A DNA stretch of 64,000 nt from Anthostomella pinea. Taxonomy: Eukaryota > Ascomycota > Sordariomycetes > Xylariales > Xylariaceae. Below, one piece after another: positions 1 through 12,329 of the stretch. The position numbers and the translations under genes were made by a program. The DNA is taken from assembly GCA_963556695.1 (NCBI GenBank), contig CAUWAG010000008.1:1240001-1304000 (forward strand). The letters run 5' to 3'. The notes under the pieces are model-generated. The model had not been told where the DNA came from. It saw only the letters and a program-made list of their open reading frames with translations, and searched no databases. How positions within the stretch are numbered: position 1 is the stretch's first letter; each line of letters opens with the position of its first letter.

Positions 1-3000
1 GACTCTAATATAGCTACGAAGCTCTCGACCTTGCCTCTCCGTTTTCGGAACCTCCTGGGCTATATTTGTAAGACTCTGCCGTCGCGGTATCCGCTTCATA
101 GCCGTCAGTGAGGCAGGCCTACTTCGCCCGGCCAGCGCGGCCACGTGGAGTCTCCTCCTTCCATACGTCAAAGGCCGCCTTGGTCCCAACCCGGCACAAA
201 GGGACAGCGAAACAGAGCGTCTGGAAGCAGGCCGTTACATCACTGACGCCATGTGGGGGAGCAACGTGGGAAGGTGCGGCAGTCTGCGGCAGACGAGATT
301 CAGGGCTGGACAACGCAGATTCTAGTGCCGTCGCTGTGGAGATTTCTCGGTCGCTTCGGCAGAGAGATCCCTCCCGTCGGCCGAGTCCCTTCCACAGGTT
401 CCGGCATAGGAACCTCGGCGTGGCGATCGTGTCACTGCATGCAGAGGTGTTCCCGTGCATGAACATGTACAAGACAACAATATAGAGCACCGAATACCGG
501 CGATTATGTGCGTGGGCGAGAGTTGGAAAAACGAGCATGCCGGCCTAGTCACCACTAATTGGACGGCATATCCGTAGGGAATAAGACGGATATGCGCCTA
601 GATTGGTCTTGTTCCCGCTGACCGAGATTAGCCCACGAGACTGTTCGAGCTCCTCGAAACAACTACGCCTGAGTCCCATCTACTCTTCACTCAGTATTAA
701 CAGCTCCATTGATCCTACAGTCAAGACTGAGGGTACCTCAAGCCTCACGTCCTCCCCACGTGGTACCCAAGAGAACTTAACTGTTGCGGTGGAGCTGATG
801 TGCTTGATAGGAGTGAACGAGAACTTCGTGAGCGCATTAGCATGGCACAAGGTGGGAAGCTGGTATGTACGGGGCCGGCAGCACTCAGTCACAACTCACG
901 ATTAAAGACCCTTCGGCAGCTCAGGGTGGGTTGACTGGCGTGACAGCGGCATACCGCGATTGACATGCCAGCTTGATTGCGTGGGAAGCTTGACCAGCGA
1001 ACAGCTCGTTTGGAACGGTGCTGATGGGAAGCTAGGGTTCTGGGCGCGAACGATATCTGCCGCATGTCTGGCTGTCTGCTTGGTGGTCATCTATCGGTCT
1101 TCATGGGGCAAGGGTGCTGCTGATGAGTATGCAATGGCAACGGTGTTCGCAACGCGAGCAAAGGTTGGGCAAGCGGCTCATAGCTATCCGAGATTTGTCG
1201 GCCGAGCAAGTCGAACAAACCCAGCGAAGAGCTTTGAATCCATCCTCCGCGAACATCCATGAGCCGCTCTCATCGCTAGCGCTGTTAGGAGAGACTCGAA
1301 CTTCAGGAATCTCCAGACTATTGCCATCAACACCCCTGGGAGTACTATAGAGCGTCGCGGCCGCTGAGATATGCCCGGTCGAACGACGGGTTGGACCATA
1401 AGTAGGATCGCTGCACGACTGTTCCGAAGTCATCCTCGACGTAGACGATGTACAGCTTTTGGGCGGCCAAAATGGCGATACCACGGGTGTGAGGTCTCGC
1501 TGCCCTCTCGATACCTGGGCAGACGTTATTTGGGTTGGGGTTTTAGCAGACACTGCTGCAGAGTAATGCAGCGGCAGCGTAGGTATTACTTCGGTCCTTC
1601 GAGTAAACCCGGTCCTTCGGAATAAAGCGCGGGCATCCAAAGGTACCGTACCACCGGCTGTCAGCGAGATGCTGTTAAGCATCCCAGACGCAGACCGGGA
1701 GAAGGGCGTCCCCGTTCGTGCCAAGATGGCACAGCTCGTAGATTCGTCGCACGTAGCTGCTCGGTTGCTTGCGAGTAGCTGACGGTCCAGATATGACTTT
1801 TAGTCCTGGACATGTCTTCTTCCCTCACATCCAGCTCAACGATCTTCCTCGTCCCGGCAGCTATCTAAGCAGTACTGCGGCGGTCGGCGTGCCACGTCTT
1901 GAAAAATCCCTCTCACTGATAACATAGAGCACTCAAGGTGAATCTCTCGTGGGCTGTTATGTTGTCCGTACGCCTTAATCTAATGACGATTTTATGTTTT
2001 AAATTTTAAGGCTCTTCGAGCAGAGTGAGCCAAACTCAAGTAACCTAAAATACAACAAAAAGCAAAGCCCCCGTTATATATGCGAATTCTTACAGAATAA
2101 AACGCCGCAAATCATCTCCATCCACAAAAGCAACAAGGACACTCTCAATATTTGATCCTGAATCTTGAGTCCTGGATCTAAAGACTCTTTCCCAGCTGCG
2201 TGCTCGCACAAGATACGGTACGTTCGGATCACCACACAAAAGGCGGGCATTTGACCTCGTTGCTATCGGTATTTATGGAACATGGGTCTCCGGTGAGCCA
2301 TTTACTACTGCACTAATAACACCCAATTGTTAGTATAGATGCAAGGGCATCAGCCAACAAAGACGAGCTCACATCGCCTTTGCCTTTACTGCACGCATGC
2401 TCAATAATGCAGATGAAGTTAGGGTTGGCTTCTGGGTATTCGACTGCACATTTTCCGTTTTGACATTTCTGCACCTTGATCAGTTCAGGTTCTTAAGTCT
2501 GGTTGCATGATGCGTGGAGCCTTACTCCTTTGTATACCGTGCGTCGGGCAAGTGATCGTGTGTCAAGCGGGTCAAGCGGGTCAAGCGCTTTCCGACACGA
2601 ACCACCTGAGTCGTCTTCCAGCTCTTTCGCACAGTCTTCTTGGTCCGAGTCGTCACTGCCGGCGTTTGCCATGCAGTTATCGTAGCTGGCGAGGGCCGTG
2701 TGCCGTCCAAAAACGCCTGTCAGTGCCTTTCCGTGTGGAGTGGCTATGCCATAGGCGCTCCAGGAAAGGAGAGGGAGGACGATAAAAATAAACGCGGCGG
2801 AGAACCTAATGAAGTATAGTCCAGTCAGATAGTAAGGAGTTTGAAATATATGTCTTATTGAGAGATGACTTGTGTTCGACAGGTTGGTAGCTGGCTTTAA
2901 TGTTGAATTGATTGATTCCTCGACCTCGAACAAATTATGCCTTGCGGCAGTCCAGTATTTATTCCCATCAAGCGTTCTAATTATACGTCAACCTTGGGAC

Positions 3001-3836
3001 ACTGATAATACCCTGTGGGCATTAAACACCGAGATCTATATTAACGCGGTCAAGGGTGCGACGGCCGGGAGGTTCGTCCACCTGTATATAAATCCCTGTG
3101 TCGGATGGTGTGTCTACTATCCAGACTCTGACTCTTTGGGCCGGACAACTAAGGTCCCGACTGAACGGCTCGGTGGTCTAGTGGTTGGGGTTCTGGACAC
3201 GCCATGACAAGGGGTCACAGCCCATCACGAATCCTATATCTACTTTTAAGTATCATATCACGGAACCATAAGACCCGGAAGTCCCTTAAAAAAAGTCATG
3301 TTATATTGGCCACCACGATCTATTTTTGTATGGAGATGCCATATAATCTCAGATCATCACGTCTATGTGTGAGTCACGCTGTTTCTGAAAACCTATTCAA
3401 CATCGGCCATATAAAAACAGCGACTGCCAAAAGCGACTGCCAAGGAAAGAAAAATAGATAGGAGTGGTCTGTGAATGGGACAGTCCAAGAGCCGATGCGG
3501 GGCGGCGAAGGAGGAAGAGAGAGCCCTTCAAAGCATTACGTGTCAAGTGCAGTCAGTCAATAGTCTCTTTATCTCTAGGTAACGACGGGAGTGACTAGAT
3601 GATCGAAGCGCTCATCGTCCCCTGGTATCATATCGCCAATCTGTACTCCTTCTCCAAGCACCTGCTCCCATCCTTAAATCACAGGTCGGTATCCACGCCA
3701 CCACACGCCCATGCCTCGCTCGCTCGCTCGCTACACTCCAACCAGCCTCCCAGAAAGCAACAGTCTATCCAAGGTGGAGTTCTCGTCTAGCCAATATCGC
3801 ACGTCACCCAACTCCCCCGTCGATTCCGTCGGTATC
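1..3836. other. Gene-poor left flank, no confident gene
   Basis: I see no gene I can support here. Several overlapping open frames of 60-207 codons occur on both strands between 100 and 1750, but none resembles a known family and they overlap each other antisense. A minus-strand open frame at 2493-2933 encodes a hydrophobic stretch followed by an acidic four-cysteine tail, but no in-frame ATG precedes the hydrophobic stretch. A tRNA-like 5' half begins near 3167. The last 300 bases are the 3' flank of the permease gene transcribed toward this region. Confidence 0.6.
3167..3237 (+). other. Degenerate tRNA-like sequence (A box only)
   Basis: The first 25 bases look like the 5' half of a eukaryotic tRNA, with GGTCTAGTGGTT as a good D-arm/A-box match. 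The 3' part does not give a credible T arm with GGTTCGAATCC, and no complementary 3' acceptor strand follows. It could be a decayed tRNA, a tRNA-derived SINE head, or chance. I would not call a functional tRNA. Confidence 0.2.
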
Positions 3837-6083
3837 TTAGTACATGTACTTAAACTCCGGGTTCAGATCGCCAAGCTCCGTCTTCTCGTAGCCGGAGAGG
3901 CCGACGTTGGTAGCGGCCTTTGCCCGCTTGCGGTTCTCCATGCGAATGCTGATGAAGTACAGCGTCGATGCGAGGGCACTCAGACACGTGAAGCCTAGGC
4001 AGATGGAGTAGCCGTTGTGGAAGTAAGGCGCATCGGTGTCGAGGAAGGCGTATGTGGCGATGATACCGCCACTATAAAGATCGGAGTCAGTGGCCGTTGA
4101 TATCCGCTCCGCAGCGCGTTCCGCTGCAGGAAGAGGAAAAGGGGGTGATTCAAGAAATGACATACATGTTGCCGAACCCAATCTGCCAGGCTGTGCCGAT
4201 AGACCGTCGATGATGACCTCCGAGATTCATTGTGAACCAGCAGACGATGATGGGCATAACACCATATGTGCCCATAGTAATGAGGTGAAGCATCGCATAC
4301 TCCACGGTCTTGTTGGTGTGGACCGTGAGCAGGACAGCAAAAGCAGACACAGTCATAGCCAGCGGCACGATGGCAAAAGCCGCACGGTGGCGTGTCCAAT
4401 CGGATAGTGTGGCCAACAACAGGGAGAAAACGAACGAGGCAGCCCATGGCGGCACCGAGTGCAGCTGCGTCTGGATCGCGCTGTAGTTGTACGTCGAGAT
4501 GATTGTCGGAGCGAAGAACGCGTAGCTGTAGGCTGGGACGATCAGACCGAAGTACATGAAGCCACCTAGCCAGACTCGGTGGTCCTTCATAACGTTTACC
4601 ACGTCCCGTAAGCTGATCTTGCGTTCCGCGGCACTACTGCCTTGGTCGGCTTGCAGACGTGCTTTCACGTAAGCTCGCTCCTCCTCAGTGAGCCATTTCG
4701 CTTGCTCCGGGCTGTTCAGGGGTTAGTGTGGTCGAATTCGGAGTTGGGAACAAACCACCTACAAGGATGGGAAAATGAAGAAAAAGATGATGGCGGCTAC
4801 GCATGTTAGAATTCCTTCGAGGATGAAAATCCATCTCCACCCAGAATACCCGCGGATGCCGTCCACTAGGTAGGTACACCGTCAGTCAGTTATATAGGGA
4901 CCACGCAGCTGCCTTCTCTTAAGGCTGAAGCACGCGTCGGTAATGACCATTATCAGACGTACTCTTTCCTATGGCAGACGCCAAGAGACCTCCGAAGGCA
5001 CCAGCCAGCGAGGTTGACGAGAAGAAGAGAGAATACCGCTTCTGGGCTTCGCTTCGTTTGTACCACATGCCTGAGCACATGACTGGATTAGCAGCTGATT
5101 CAGACCCCCCAAGAGAACACAGGCACGACGTGACGTAGGCACTAGCACGGCGTGCGATGCGACGGTGTACGATGCGACCCTAAGCCAACTACATACCGAT
5201 GAGATAAAAGCATCCTAAAGTCGCGCGAGTGTCAGATCCCAAGCGTCAGCTTCCAAGTTTTGCTGCTCATGGGGCCATACCTGGAAACATGCCCGTCTCG
5301 AACACGCCGAGGAAGAAACGAGTAGCGAGCAGGCCGGCGTAGTTCTGCACCAGTCCTTGGCACACGGACATGATGCCGAAGCCCAACATACAGCCCGGAA
5401 GCCATATCCGAGGGGAGAACCGCTTGAGCAGAATATTGCTGGGGATTTCGAAAAAGACATAGGGGACGAAGAATATGGTAAGTGCTATGTGCACAGTCAG
5501 CGATCAGGAATCCTCGCCATCCAGGTGCGACCATTCGAGTATGCTAATGGGCACGTGACGAGTGACTAGTGACAAAGACATGCTGCAGTGGTGGCTAACC
5601 GGTGTTGTACTCGACCTTCTCGAGGTGCAGATCCCTGGCCAGGAAGAAAGACCGCGCATTGGCGATGTTGACTCGGTCCAGGAAGGCGAGCAGGTACATG
5701 ATGCAGAGGAAGGGAATCAGCCGCCAGTCGATGCGGGTCACGATCTTCCGCTCCGTGGTGTGCGGCGGACATTGCACATGCAGCTCATCGTACTCGGCGT
5801 CGGCAGTGCCGGCGTGGTACGTGTTGTTCCCGTTGACCTCGACATTGCCGTCGCCATTCTCCCGGTCCAAAGCCTTGGGCTCCTTAGCTACGGTTTAGGT
5901 TATGGTTAGCTCATCGAAGATTCACTTGCGCGGGTTTGGGGGTTTGGGGTTTGGGGTTCGGGAGTAGCTTTGCGCCGCGCTGCGCCGGCATAGGAGCTCG
6001 AGGGTGGTCCTTCGAAAGACTGGACGGGAAAGAGGGCAGACAGGTAGTCGCGACGTACTGGAACCCTTTGCGATATTCCGCAT
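3837..6083 (-). CDS. MFS permease, anion:cation symporter (allantoate/nicotinate permease) family
   Basis: This is a plasma-membrane proton symporter of the Dal5/Tna1 type, expected to import a small carboxylate or vitamin; the substrate cannot be read from sequence. Exons on the minus strand are 6083-6059, 5887-5600, 5484-5281, 5214-5197, 5070-4963, 4865-4763, 4711-4166 and 4071-3837, giving 508 aa with all phases consistent. Family hallmarks are LDRVNIANA in TM1, FEIPSNILLKR after TM2, TRFFLGVFETGMFPG around TM4 and GYSGWRWIFILEG around TM6, with a cytosolic loop and TM7-12 after it. The start is inferred: a 25-nt first exon (MRNIAKGS) joins through a GTACGT donor and a TAG acceptor, because the second exon has no suitable ATG of its own. 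Exon 4 has only 18 nt. Intron 1 holds a G-rich tract. No neighbouring gene suggests a substrate. Confidence 0.88.
5932..5962 (+). other. G-rich tract, potential G-quadruplex
   Basis: Five runs of three to five G are separated by TTT or TTC spacers. This fits the G3+N1-7 quadruplex pattern and resembles degenerate telomere-like repeats. It lies inside intron 1 of the MFS permease gene, so the C-rich strand is the sense strand of that transcript. Confidence 0.6.
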
Positions 6084-6388
6084 GTTGACGAAGTCACGAT
6101 CAACACAGCGCTATCCAAATTGAAAAGCAGGCAGCAAGCAGCAAACATCAAAGCAGCAAGATGGGCGGCGGCGTGCGAAGCAAAGCAAACTCGCAGAAAC
6201 GAAGTTTGTGCTCAAGAAGAGAACGGCTTACTCAAGTCGCCGACTCGTAAATTGTCGGTCTGGCTGTCTCGGTGTTAAGGAATCCGGGCGATCAAAATGA
6301 GCTGAACGCCATCAGTCAGACTGCATGTGGTGTGTAAGGTCAGGTAGGCAATAGGTAATAAGAAGCTGCTGACCACAGACAAGACCCA

Positions 6389-6444
6389 AGTCAAATAGTC
6401 AAATAGTCAAATAGTCAAATAGTCAAATAGTCAAATAGTCAAAT
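6389..6444. repeat. 8-bp tandem repeat, 7 perfect copies
   Basis: Seven exact copies of AGTCAAAT lie about 300 bp upstream of the MFS permease start, in its presumed promoter. A perfect array of this kind is likely to vary in length between strains. No function can be read from it. Confidence 0.95.
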
Positions 6445-9299
6445 ATTGGTTCTCGTTCTCGTTCAGGCCTGCTGGTGCGTGTGACCGTGATGACTCTTTT
6501 TCTCTTTTTCTCCCTCCCGACTTCGCTTATTGATGTGGATGCAAGAGATGAAATTACAGTAGATCCTTCACATATCTTGGCTTCATTTACCCCGTCACCT
6601 CGCCCAGGTATTTCTCACGGTTCACGGGTCCTGGCACCGGGGTGCTGGGTCTTGAATAAGGACATGGTCCGAGTGTTTGTGGGGGATATCCACTATAGCC
6701 TATGGATTACTGCGGGGAATCTGCGGGACACGGGACCGAATAAGTGGGTTCAATGGGTCCAAGCGGTCCGCCATGATTCGCAAATGGCCTGATCAGTGAT
6801 GGCAGCAGCCCGAACAATAAATAAGACCATCCCTTGTCTTTCCCTTGGGTTGCTTTCATTCATTCACCTCCTCTTCCATTGCAAACACCATTGCTATCAC
6901 ATCATTGACCGTTCTTGAGCCAGCTATTCAGGGCCGTGTGTCACACTTTTTGTCTGCTTTCTGCGACGAACGGATTCGTGGTCAACGGAGTAGCCTCGGC
7001 AGCTAAAGACGGGTGGCTGGGAATAAGGGAGAGCCAAGTCAGCTCTCACTTCTTGACTGGCTCGAAGTCCGCACCGGTAGGAGGCCAGCCGCCCTAGCTT
7101 GCAGCTCTGAATCGTCTACCAGCTCCAAGAAGACTGTGAGATATGTTTTTGCATAACGGTGACGTCCTTGACGACAGGTCCACCTTCACCGCAGCGGTTG
7201 ACGATCATCAAGTCACTATGTCTTGACATCATTGGATTCATTCATCTTCGCAGCGGCTGGGCCGTCAACAGGCTCTAGTGGGTGCTGTGTACCTTCCAAG
7301 TTATCATGGTGTTGACTTCTTAACCGCCGCGGCTGGGCTTGGAACAACAAAAATACCAAGTATTCAGACTCGGTCTCATCTGTGTTTGCAGGCGAGCAGT
7401 TGTAGGGACTGGCCTTCTCATTGATAAGGTAAGGCAAGGTCGCAGTTATTGTTACCTGGAGCCATCTGAAGAACGCAGCATGGTCCCGAGCGTTGCATCC
7501 TGCCACGTGTAGCCAGCTAGCTACCTTTATTTTAGGTAGACCAGGACTCCGTCGGTCAACCAATGTGTCTATCAATCCATTGAATTGCCTTCTGGATTCA
7601 TTATTCCCGCTCCTTCCCATTCCCGTGCGTCCCGCGGCGGCGGCGGCGATCCCGGGGATATAAATAAGGTTGATGTAGGAACCAAAGATAGGCACCGAGA
7701 TTATCGAGCAATTGTGCCACGTTGTACGAGCAGCGAGGCAATTACAGACGGTACCCAGGGACGGACCAGATTACCGATTCGCGACCGAGATATGCGAGCC
7801 GCCGTCAATCCATGCTGCCAGCCGGCCGGCCTGGTCGTCAAGCGAATCACTCACGGCTCGGGCGATCCACGGGCGGTCAGGTCAGGTCTTGTTTCTCGGT
7901 AAGTACTTGCATGTTATCGCGCAATAAAGACTGTTGAGTACGCATCAGCCTCTCACCCTCTCACAGGGATGATCGGGATGATCGGGATGCTCTAAACAGC
8001 GACCGAAGTACCGCATGTGGGTCAGACCCAGGGCATTGGCACCTATGAGACATTGTTCCATACCTAAGATCTCAAAGATAGGCCTTCCTCCTTTCTTGAG
8101 ATGCACGCAACGACAATGGTCGGCTTTACTAGTAGAGCTGAGTACGTACCCTCGACGGTTAAGGTATCTATTAATACCAGTTACTGATGGATCCTGGCCA
8201 AAACCATTCGATATTTGTTTGATGTCATGATGCCCATACGTAAACGTTTTATTAGTCGTGGACGAGAGTACGTACAAGCCAAGGTAATGGACACAAATGC
8301 CTTCAACATTGCTGTAGCTCGACTCTATCGTCGTGATCAAGGTGGCTTATGGCGTGACCTGCCCGTTTGGGTCTGGTACGGGAGGATGTGTGCAAGGTGC
8401 CCTGCATTATCGGCTCGCCCTATGCACAGAGGAACAAATGCTGGACAGCAATTGGCCAGCCCTGGGCCATCCCCGTACGTCATGTCGGTCACTCCCATTC
8501 GACAGTGGACACACTCAGCACTCAGCGCTCACAGACAGACATCTGACAGAGGACGCGACTCGTACCTCTAGACTGGGGTCCATGCGCATGCGGCGGAACC
8601 CCCATCGTGCTCGGTGAGGCGTAGGCTGGCCGCTACCCTGCTAGCATTTGCCTCGGTGGAGTTTAGGGCAATGGCAAACCTCAAGGACCACGTTGATAGG
8701 GCATCCCCCAGGGCCCAGGCTACAGGGCCACAGCCTACAGGGGGGGCACGACTCCAGACGGACGTCCCGCTCTTCTCGAAGGACGGAGGACAGAGGACGG
8801 AGGACGGAGCGTGGAATCTGGACGAGTGAGGTACCGTTTGTATGTGATCTCACCTTTTATCTGCCTGTCACGGTGTGTCGTGGTACTTCCGCGGCTGCAA
8901 GAACTCCCAATTCGCCGGGGTGCGCCAGTTCTTCTGCACTCTAGGTACCTTTAAAGCTTCAAAGTCTCTACATAAACTTGTTTCTCCCGTGGCTAACCCA
9001 ACCTCCAACCGTTCGCTTCTTTCCTTCCTACATGATTGCCTCTGCATCCTGGTTGGTTTCTGCTCAATATTCTTCTTACCTGGAGACCGTCCACTGTCCA
9101 CTGTCTACGTACAGTTAATTGTCTGGACCACGCCCTGGGCACGATATCATTCCCCCCTCCTTCTCCCCCGCCATTGTCCAGGTCCCCGACAACGTCTGCG
9201 TTGCGCCCGGCTCTACATAGGTATCTCTAGCTCTCGAACCTAGATACCTTATCGTGTGCGCCAGTGGCCTTTCCGCGACCCCTCCGAGTCTATTTCACC
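6445..9299. other. Intergenic region, no supported gene
   Basis: This spacer separates the MFS permease (-) from the amino-acid permease (+). A 100-codon frame from an ATG at 6490 to 6792 (+) begins with a hydrophobic stretch (MTLFLFFSLPTSLI) but has no recognisable homology and no support beyond length. Other frames at 7216-7695 (-), 7945-8340 (-) and 8875-9243 (+) look random. The last few hundred bases are the presumed promoter and leader of the amino-acid permease. Confidence 0.55.
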
Positions 9300-11394
9300 A
9301 TGAAGCGCGAGACCTCATCAGACCCTCCGTCGGAGTACGATGTTGAGGCCACCTCCGTGCCTCGTGGCTGGTCTGCATGGTTCGGCGGCAAGAATGTCAC
9401 CATCGGGCCTCGCATTGCGCCCGTTGTCGCTCCGATCAGCGGCGAATATGCTGGTGACTCCGACAGTGGCATGAGCAGCGAAGCTATTCTCAGCAAGCAA
9501 ATCGCCGAGGAGGCCTCGTGCGCCATTCAGTACCGCACCTGTAGTTGGCAGAAGGTGCGCTTCCAAGACCCCCAAGCCCTCCAAGCCCTCCAGGAAAGGC
9601 TTGGTCTCTACCCAGACGGGAGCCAAGAGTGCCAGTACTGACCTAGTCGTTGTCGATAGACTGCGGCTCTGCTATTCTCCGAGTATATCTGCTTGGTGGG
9701 TGCCCCAATGCTCCCGTTCACAGTCCATTCCTCTGGCCAATTCCGACCGGCGGAGCTGTGCGCTAGGTGTTGCACTGGTTGCGGCGCAATCGACTTTCGG
9801 AAGCAATGCCGTTATCCGACGCCCTGTTGGGAGTTGTGGCTAACCCGTCTGATAGGCTATCATGAGCTTCCCGTGGTCGTACAGCGTCCTCGGCCTCGTC
9901 CCTGGGTATGCTTTCTTGGCTTCTGGGCACCGCCCTAGGCGAAGGCTACCAATACTAAGATTTAATCCAGGCTCATCCTGACTCTCGTGCAAGCCCTCGT
10001 CGTCCTCTACACGTATGTACCAACATCCGCCTTGCCGCGCAACATAGCAAGTCAGCTGACCTGTATGACAGCTCAATCATCCTGTGGGAGTTCTGCTTGC
10101 GACATCCCGAAGTCCGAGATGTATGCGATATTGGGCAGATGCTTTTCTGGGGCAAGAAGTGGGCATGGTATGCCACTGCTGTCATGTTTCTGTTAAACAA
10201 CACATTCATCCAGGTCGGTCATGCCCCCGGTCAACCACATATCTCACTGGGCTGACATACTCTGCAGGGCCTCCATGTTCTCACTGGCGCCAAGTACATC
10301 AACACTATGATCGGCGGCGACACTTCGAGCGTCGCTTGCCAAACTGTGTCGTTTGGTGCTGTTATGGCTGTGGTATCTTGGATATCGTCACTGCCTCGCA
10401 CCTTCTCTTTGCTTTCCAAGCTCGGGACTGCTTCAGCTTTGTTCACCTTCATATCTGTCCTACTGGCCGTCATCTTTGCTGGTATAGAGGACCATCCTGC
10501 GACATGGACTGAGGCCCAAGGCAACCCACTTGTGACAGCTATACCAGTCGCTAGTACGACCTGGGTGTCAGGGCTCAACGCCTTCCTCAATATCAGCTAT
10601 ACCTTCATTGGACAGATCACCCTCCCCAGCTTCATTGCCGAGATGAAGGAGCCCAGAGATTTCCCCAAGGCTCTTTGGGCGTGTACCATCCTCGAGATCA
10701 TCGTGTTCAGCGTCGTCGGCGCTCTCATCTATGCATTTACCGGCAACCAATACATGACTGCGCCGGCTTTTGGTTCTCTAGGGGACACGCTTTACAAGAA
10801 GATCTCCTTTTCCTTCATGATCCCTACGCTCATCTTTCTGGGCGTCTTGTATGCCTCAGTTTCGGCCCGGTTCTTGTTCTTCCGTATCTTTGAGAACTCC
10901 CGACACAAGACCGAGCATACCGTTGTCGGCTGGGTAACTTGGGCCTCAATCCTGCGTAAAACCCCTCTTCCGACCTTGATTGTTTCCCTTAGCTGACATC
11001 TCAACTAGTTGTAACCTGGATCCTCGCTTTCATCATCGCCAACTCGATTCCGTTCTTCAGCTCCCGTAAGGACCATCTTCTTTGGACTACCATCGCAAAC
11101 CTAGCTAACCCGCACTCAGTCTTATCGCTCATGTCCTCCCTCTTCGACTCCTTCTTCGGCTTCATATTCTGGGGTGTGGCTTATTTCCGCATGAGGAAAG
11201 CCGACGGCGCGGTGGCATTGGTCAAGGATCGTTCAATCCGGGGCTGGTTTGAAGGAATACTCAACGTCATCATCATACTCACGGGCGTGTTCATGTTAAC
11301 TGTTGGAACTTACGCCACTATACAGGGCATTCTCGACGAATACCAGCTCGGCACAGTGGGCTCAGCATTCCAGTGCACCAGCAATGGCATCTGA
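9300..11394 (+). CDS. AAAP-family amino-acid permease (Aa_trans; N. crassa MTR-like)
   Basis: This is a membrane amino-acid transporter of the auxin/amino-acid permease family, related to the N system permease MTR of Neurospora; I infer neutral or aromatic amino-acid uptake. Exons are 9300-9554, 9660-9695, 9856-9905, 9971-10012, 10072-10213, 10268-10955, 11009-11065 and 11120-11394, giving 514 aa with consistent phases. A hydrophilic N-terminus of about 80 residues precedes SWQKTAALLFSEYICL. Next comes AIMSFPWSYSVLGLVPG, the usual AAAP first-helix motif, and then about ten hydrophobic segments, including GLNAFLNISYTFIGQITLPS and the C-terminal LMSSLFDSFFGFIFWG. Three of the first four exons are only 36-50 nt. 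The ATG at 9300 follows TTTCACC and opens the frame of the conserved part. A 50-bp duplication lies about 100 bp past the stop. Confidence 0.9.
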
Positions 11395-11492
11395 GGAGGA
11401 TTTACATTGTAGCATTTTTACTTGGCAGGAGATACCCACGATCGGGAGTAAACCCAGATGGGCCACGACGACAAGACGCGAGAAGCTTGAGC

Positions 11493-11592
11493 GACGTGGC
11501 GACGGATATACACGATCGACGTTAGCGCTTTGAGGGTTTGACGACGTTGCGACGGATATACACGATCGACGTTAGTGCTTTGAGGGTTTGAC
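11493..11592. repeat. 50-bp direct repeat, 2 tandem copies
   Basis: Two adjacent 50-bp units differ at only two positions. They start about 100 bp after the amino-acid permease stop codon, so they probably lie in its 3' UTR or just beyond it. Confidence 0.9.
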
Positions 11593-12329
11593 GACGATTC
11601 AAGAGGCAGAGGATCTGGTCCAGTCGGGAGGACTATCACATCTACTCTCAGCATAGTAATGCAGAACGAGAAAGACGCACTTTTTGTGTAGTCTTTCCGG
11701 AATCTAGCATGAAGCATGCCATGCCTGGCACCCAGCGGAGCCTCCACAACATCACACAAGACCATGACAGAAAGCTTGCTTTCTCGTCCATTGGCAACTT
11801 GCAGCTTGTATTTCAAGCTTGAAGACTGGAAACAACCAGGCTTTCGCACTTCCATACCCGAGCTAACTTATCGCAGATTGTGCTTTATAGATCGACCCAT
11901 TTCATCTCCAACATTAACGGTTCGAAACAGAAACATGAAGGATCAGGTAAGTACGGGAACCCCCATCCCAGTAATCATGTGGTAGTCCCCGCAAGGGACG
12001 TACATAGTCCATGAATACACCAAAAGGTCTAAGTCCTATGAACCTAAACCTATTGCTACAATCCAAGTGAACTAGCTCATGGAGATTTTATCGTTCGTGA
12101 CTTACCAGCTTCACGTGCAAATTGGGTATGCCAGTGACATCTTACACTTTGTTCTCGGCAGTACTCTTCCTCTTCCCAGCAACCACTCGTCGTTACGGCC
12201 CCTTCTCTCCTATATCTAACGCCCGTCTCCAACCACATCAGGGAACCTTGGTCAAGCGGTACGTCAGGTTTCGTATGAAAGCTATGCCTTACCTCCCGCG
12301 GCACGGCGTCCAAGACGCTCCTCTTTACC
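11593..12329. other. Intergenic, possible 3' exon of the repeat-protein gene
   Basis: No independent gene is visible. On the minus strand the repeat-protein frame ends in a stop at 12330, overlapping a possible splice donor (TATAA followed by GTAAGG). A further coding exon could therefore lie in about 12080-12330, where an alternative minus-strand frame stays open, but I cannot fix it. Confidence 0.4.

Noticed and set aside
1101..1724. 207-codon minus-strand frame
   Set aside because: No recognisable motif, random-looking composition, and overlapping plus-strand frames of similar quality. Length alone does not support a gene.
2493..2933. Minus-strand frame with a signal-like hydrophobic stretch and an acidic four-cysteine tail
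   Set aside because: No in-frame ATG lies before the hydrophobic part, and the frame runs back to a stop without one. It could be a last exon, but nothing supports an upstream exon.
5932..5962. Telomere repeat array
   Set aside because: The unit is irregular and lacks TTAGGG periodicity, and it lies within a gene intron. I kept it only as a possible quadruplex.
6490..6792. Plus-strand frame starting with a hydrophobic stretch, possible secreted protein
   Set aside because: After the hydrophobic start there is no cysteine pattern or similarity to known proteins, and no splice or context evidence.
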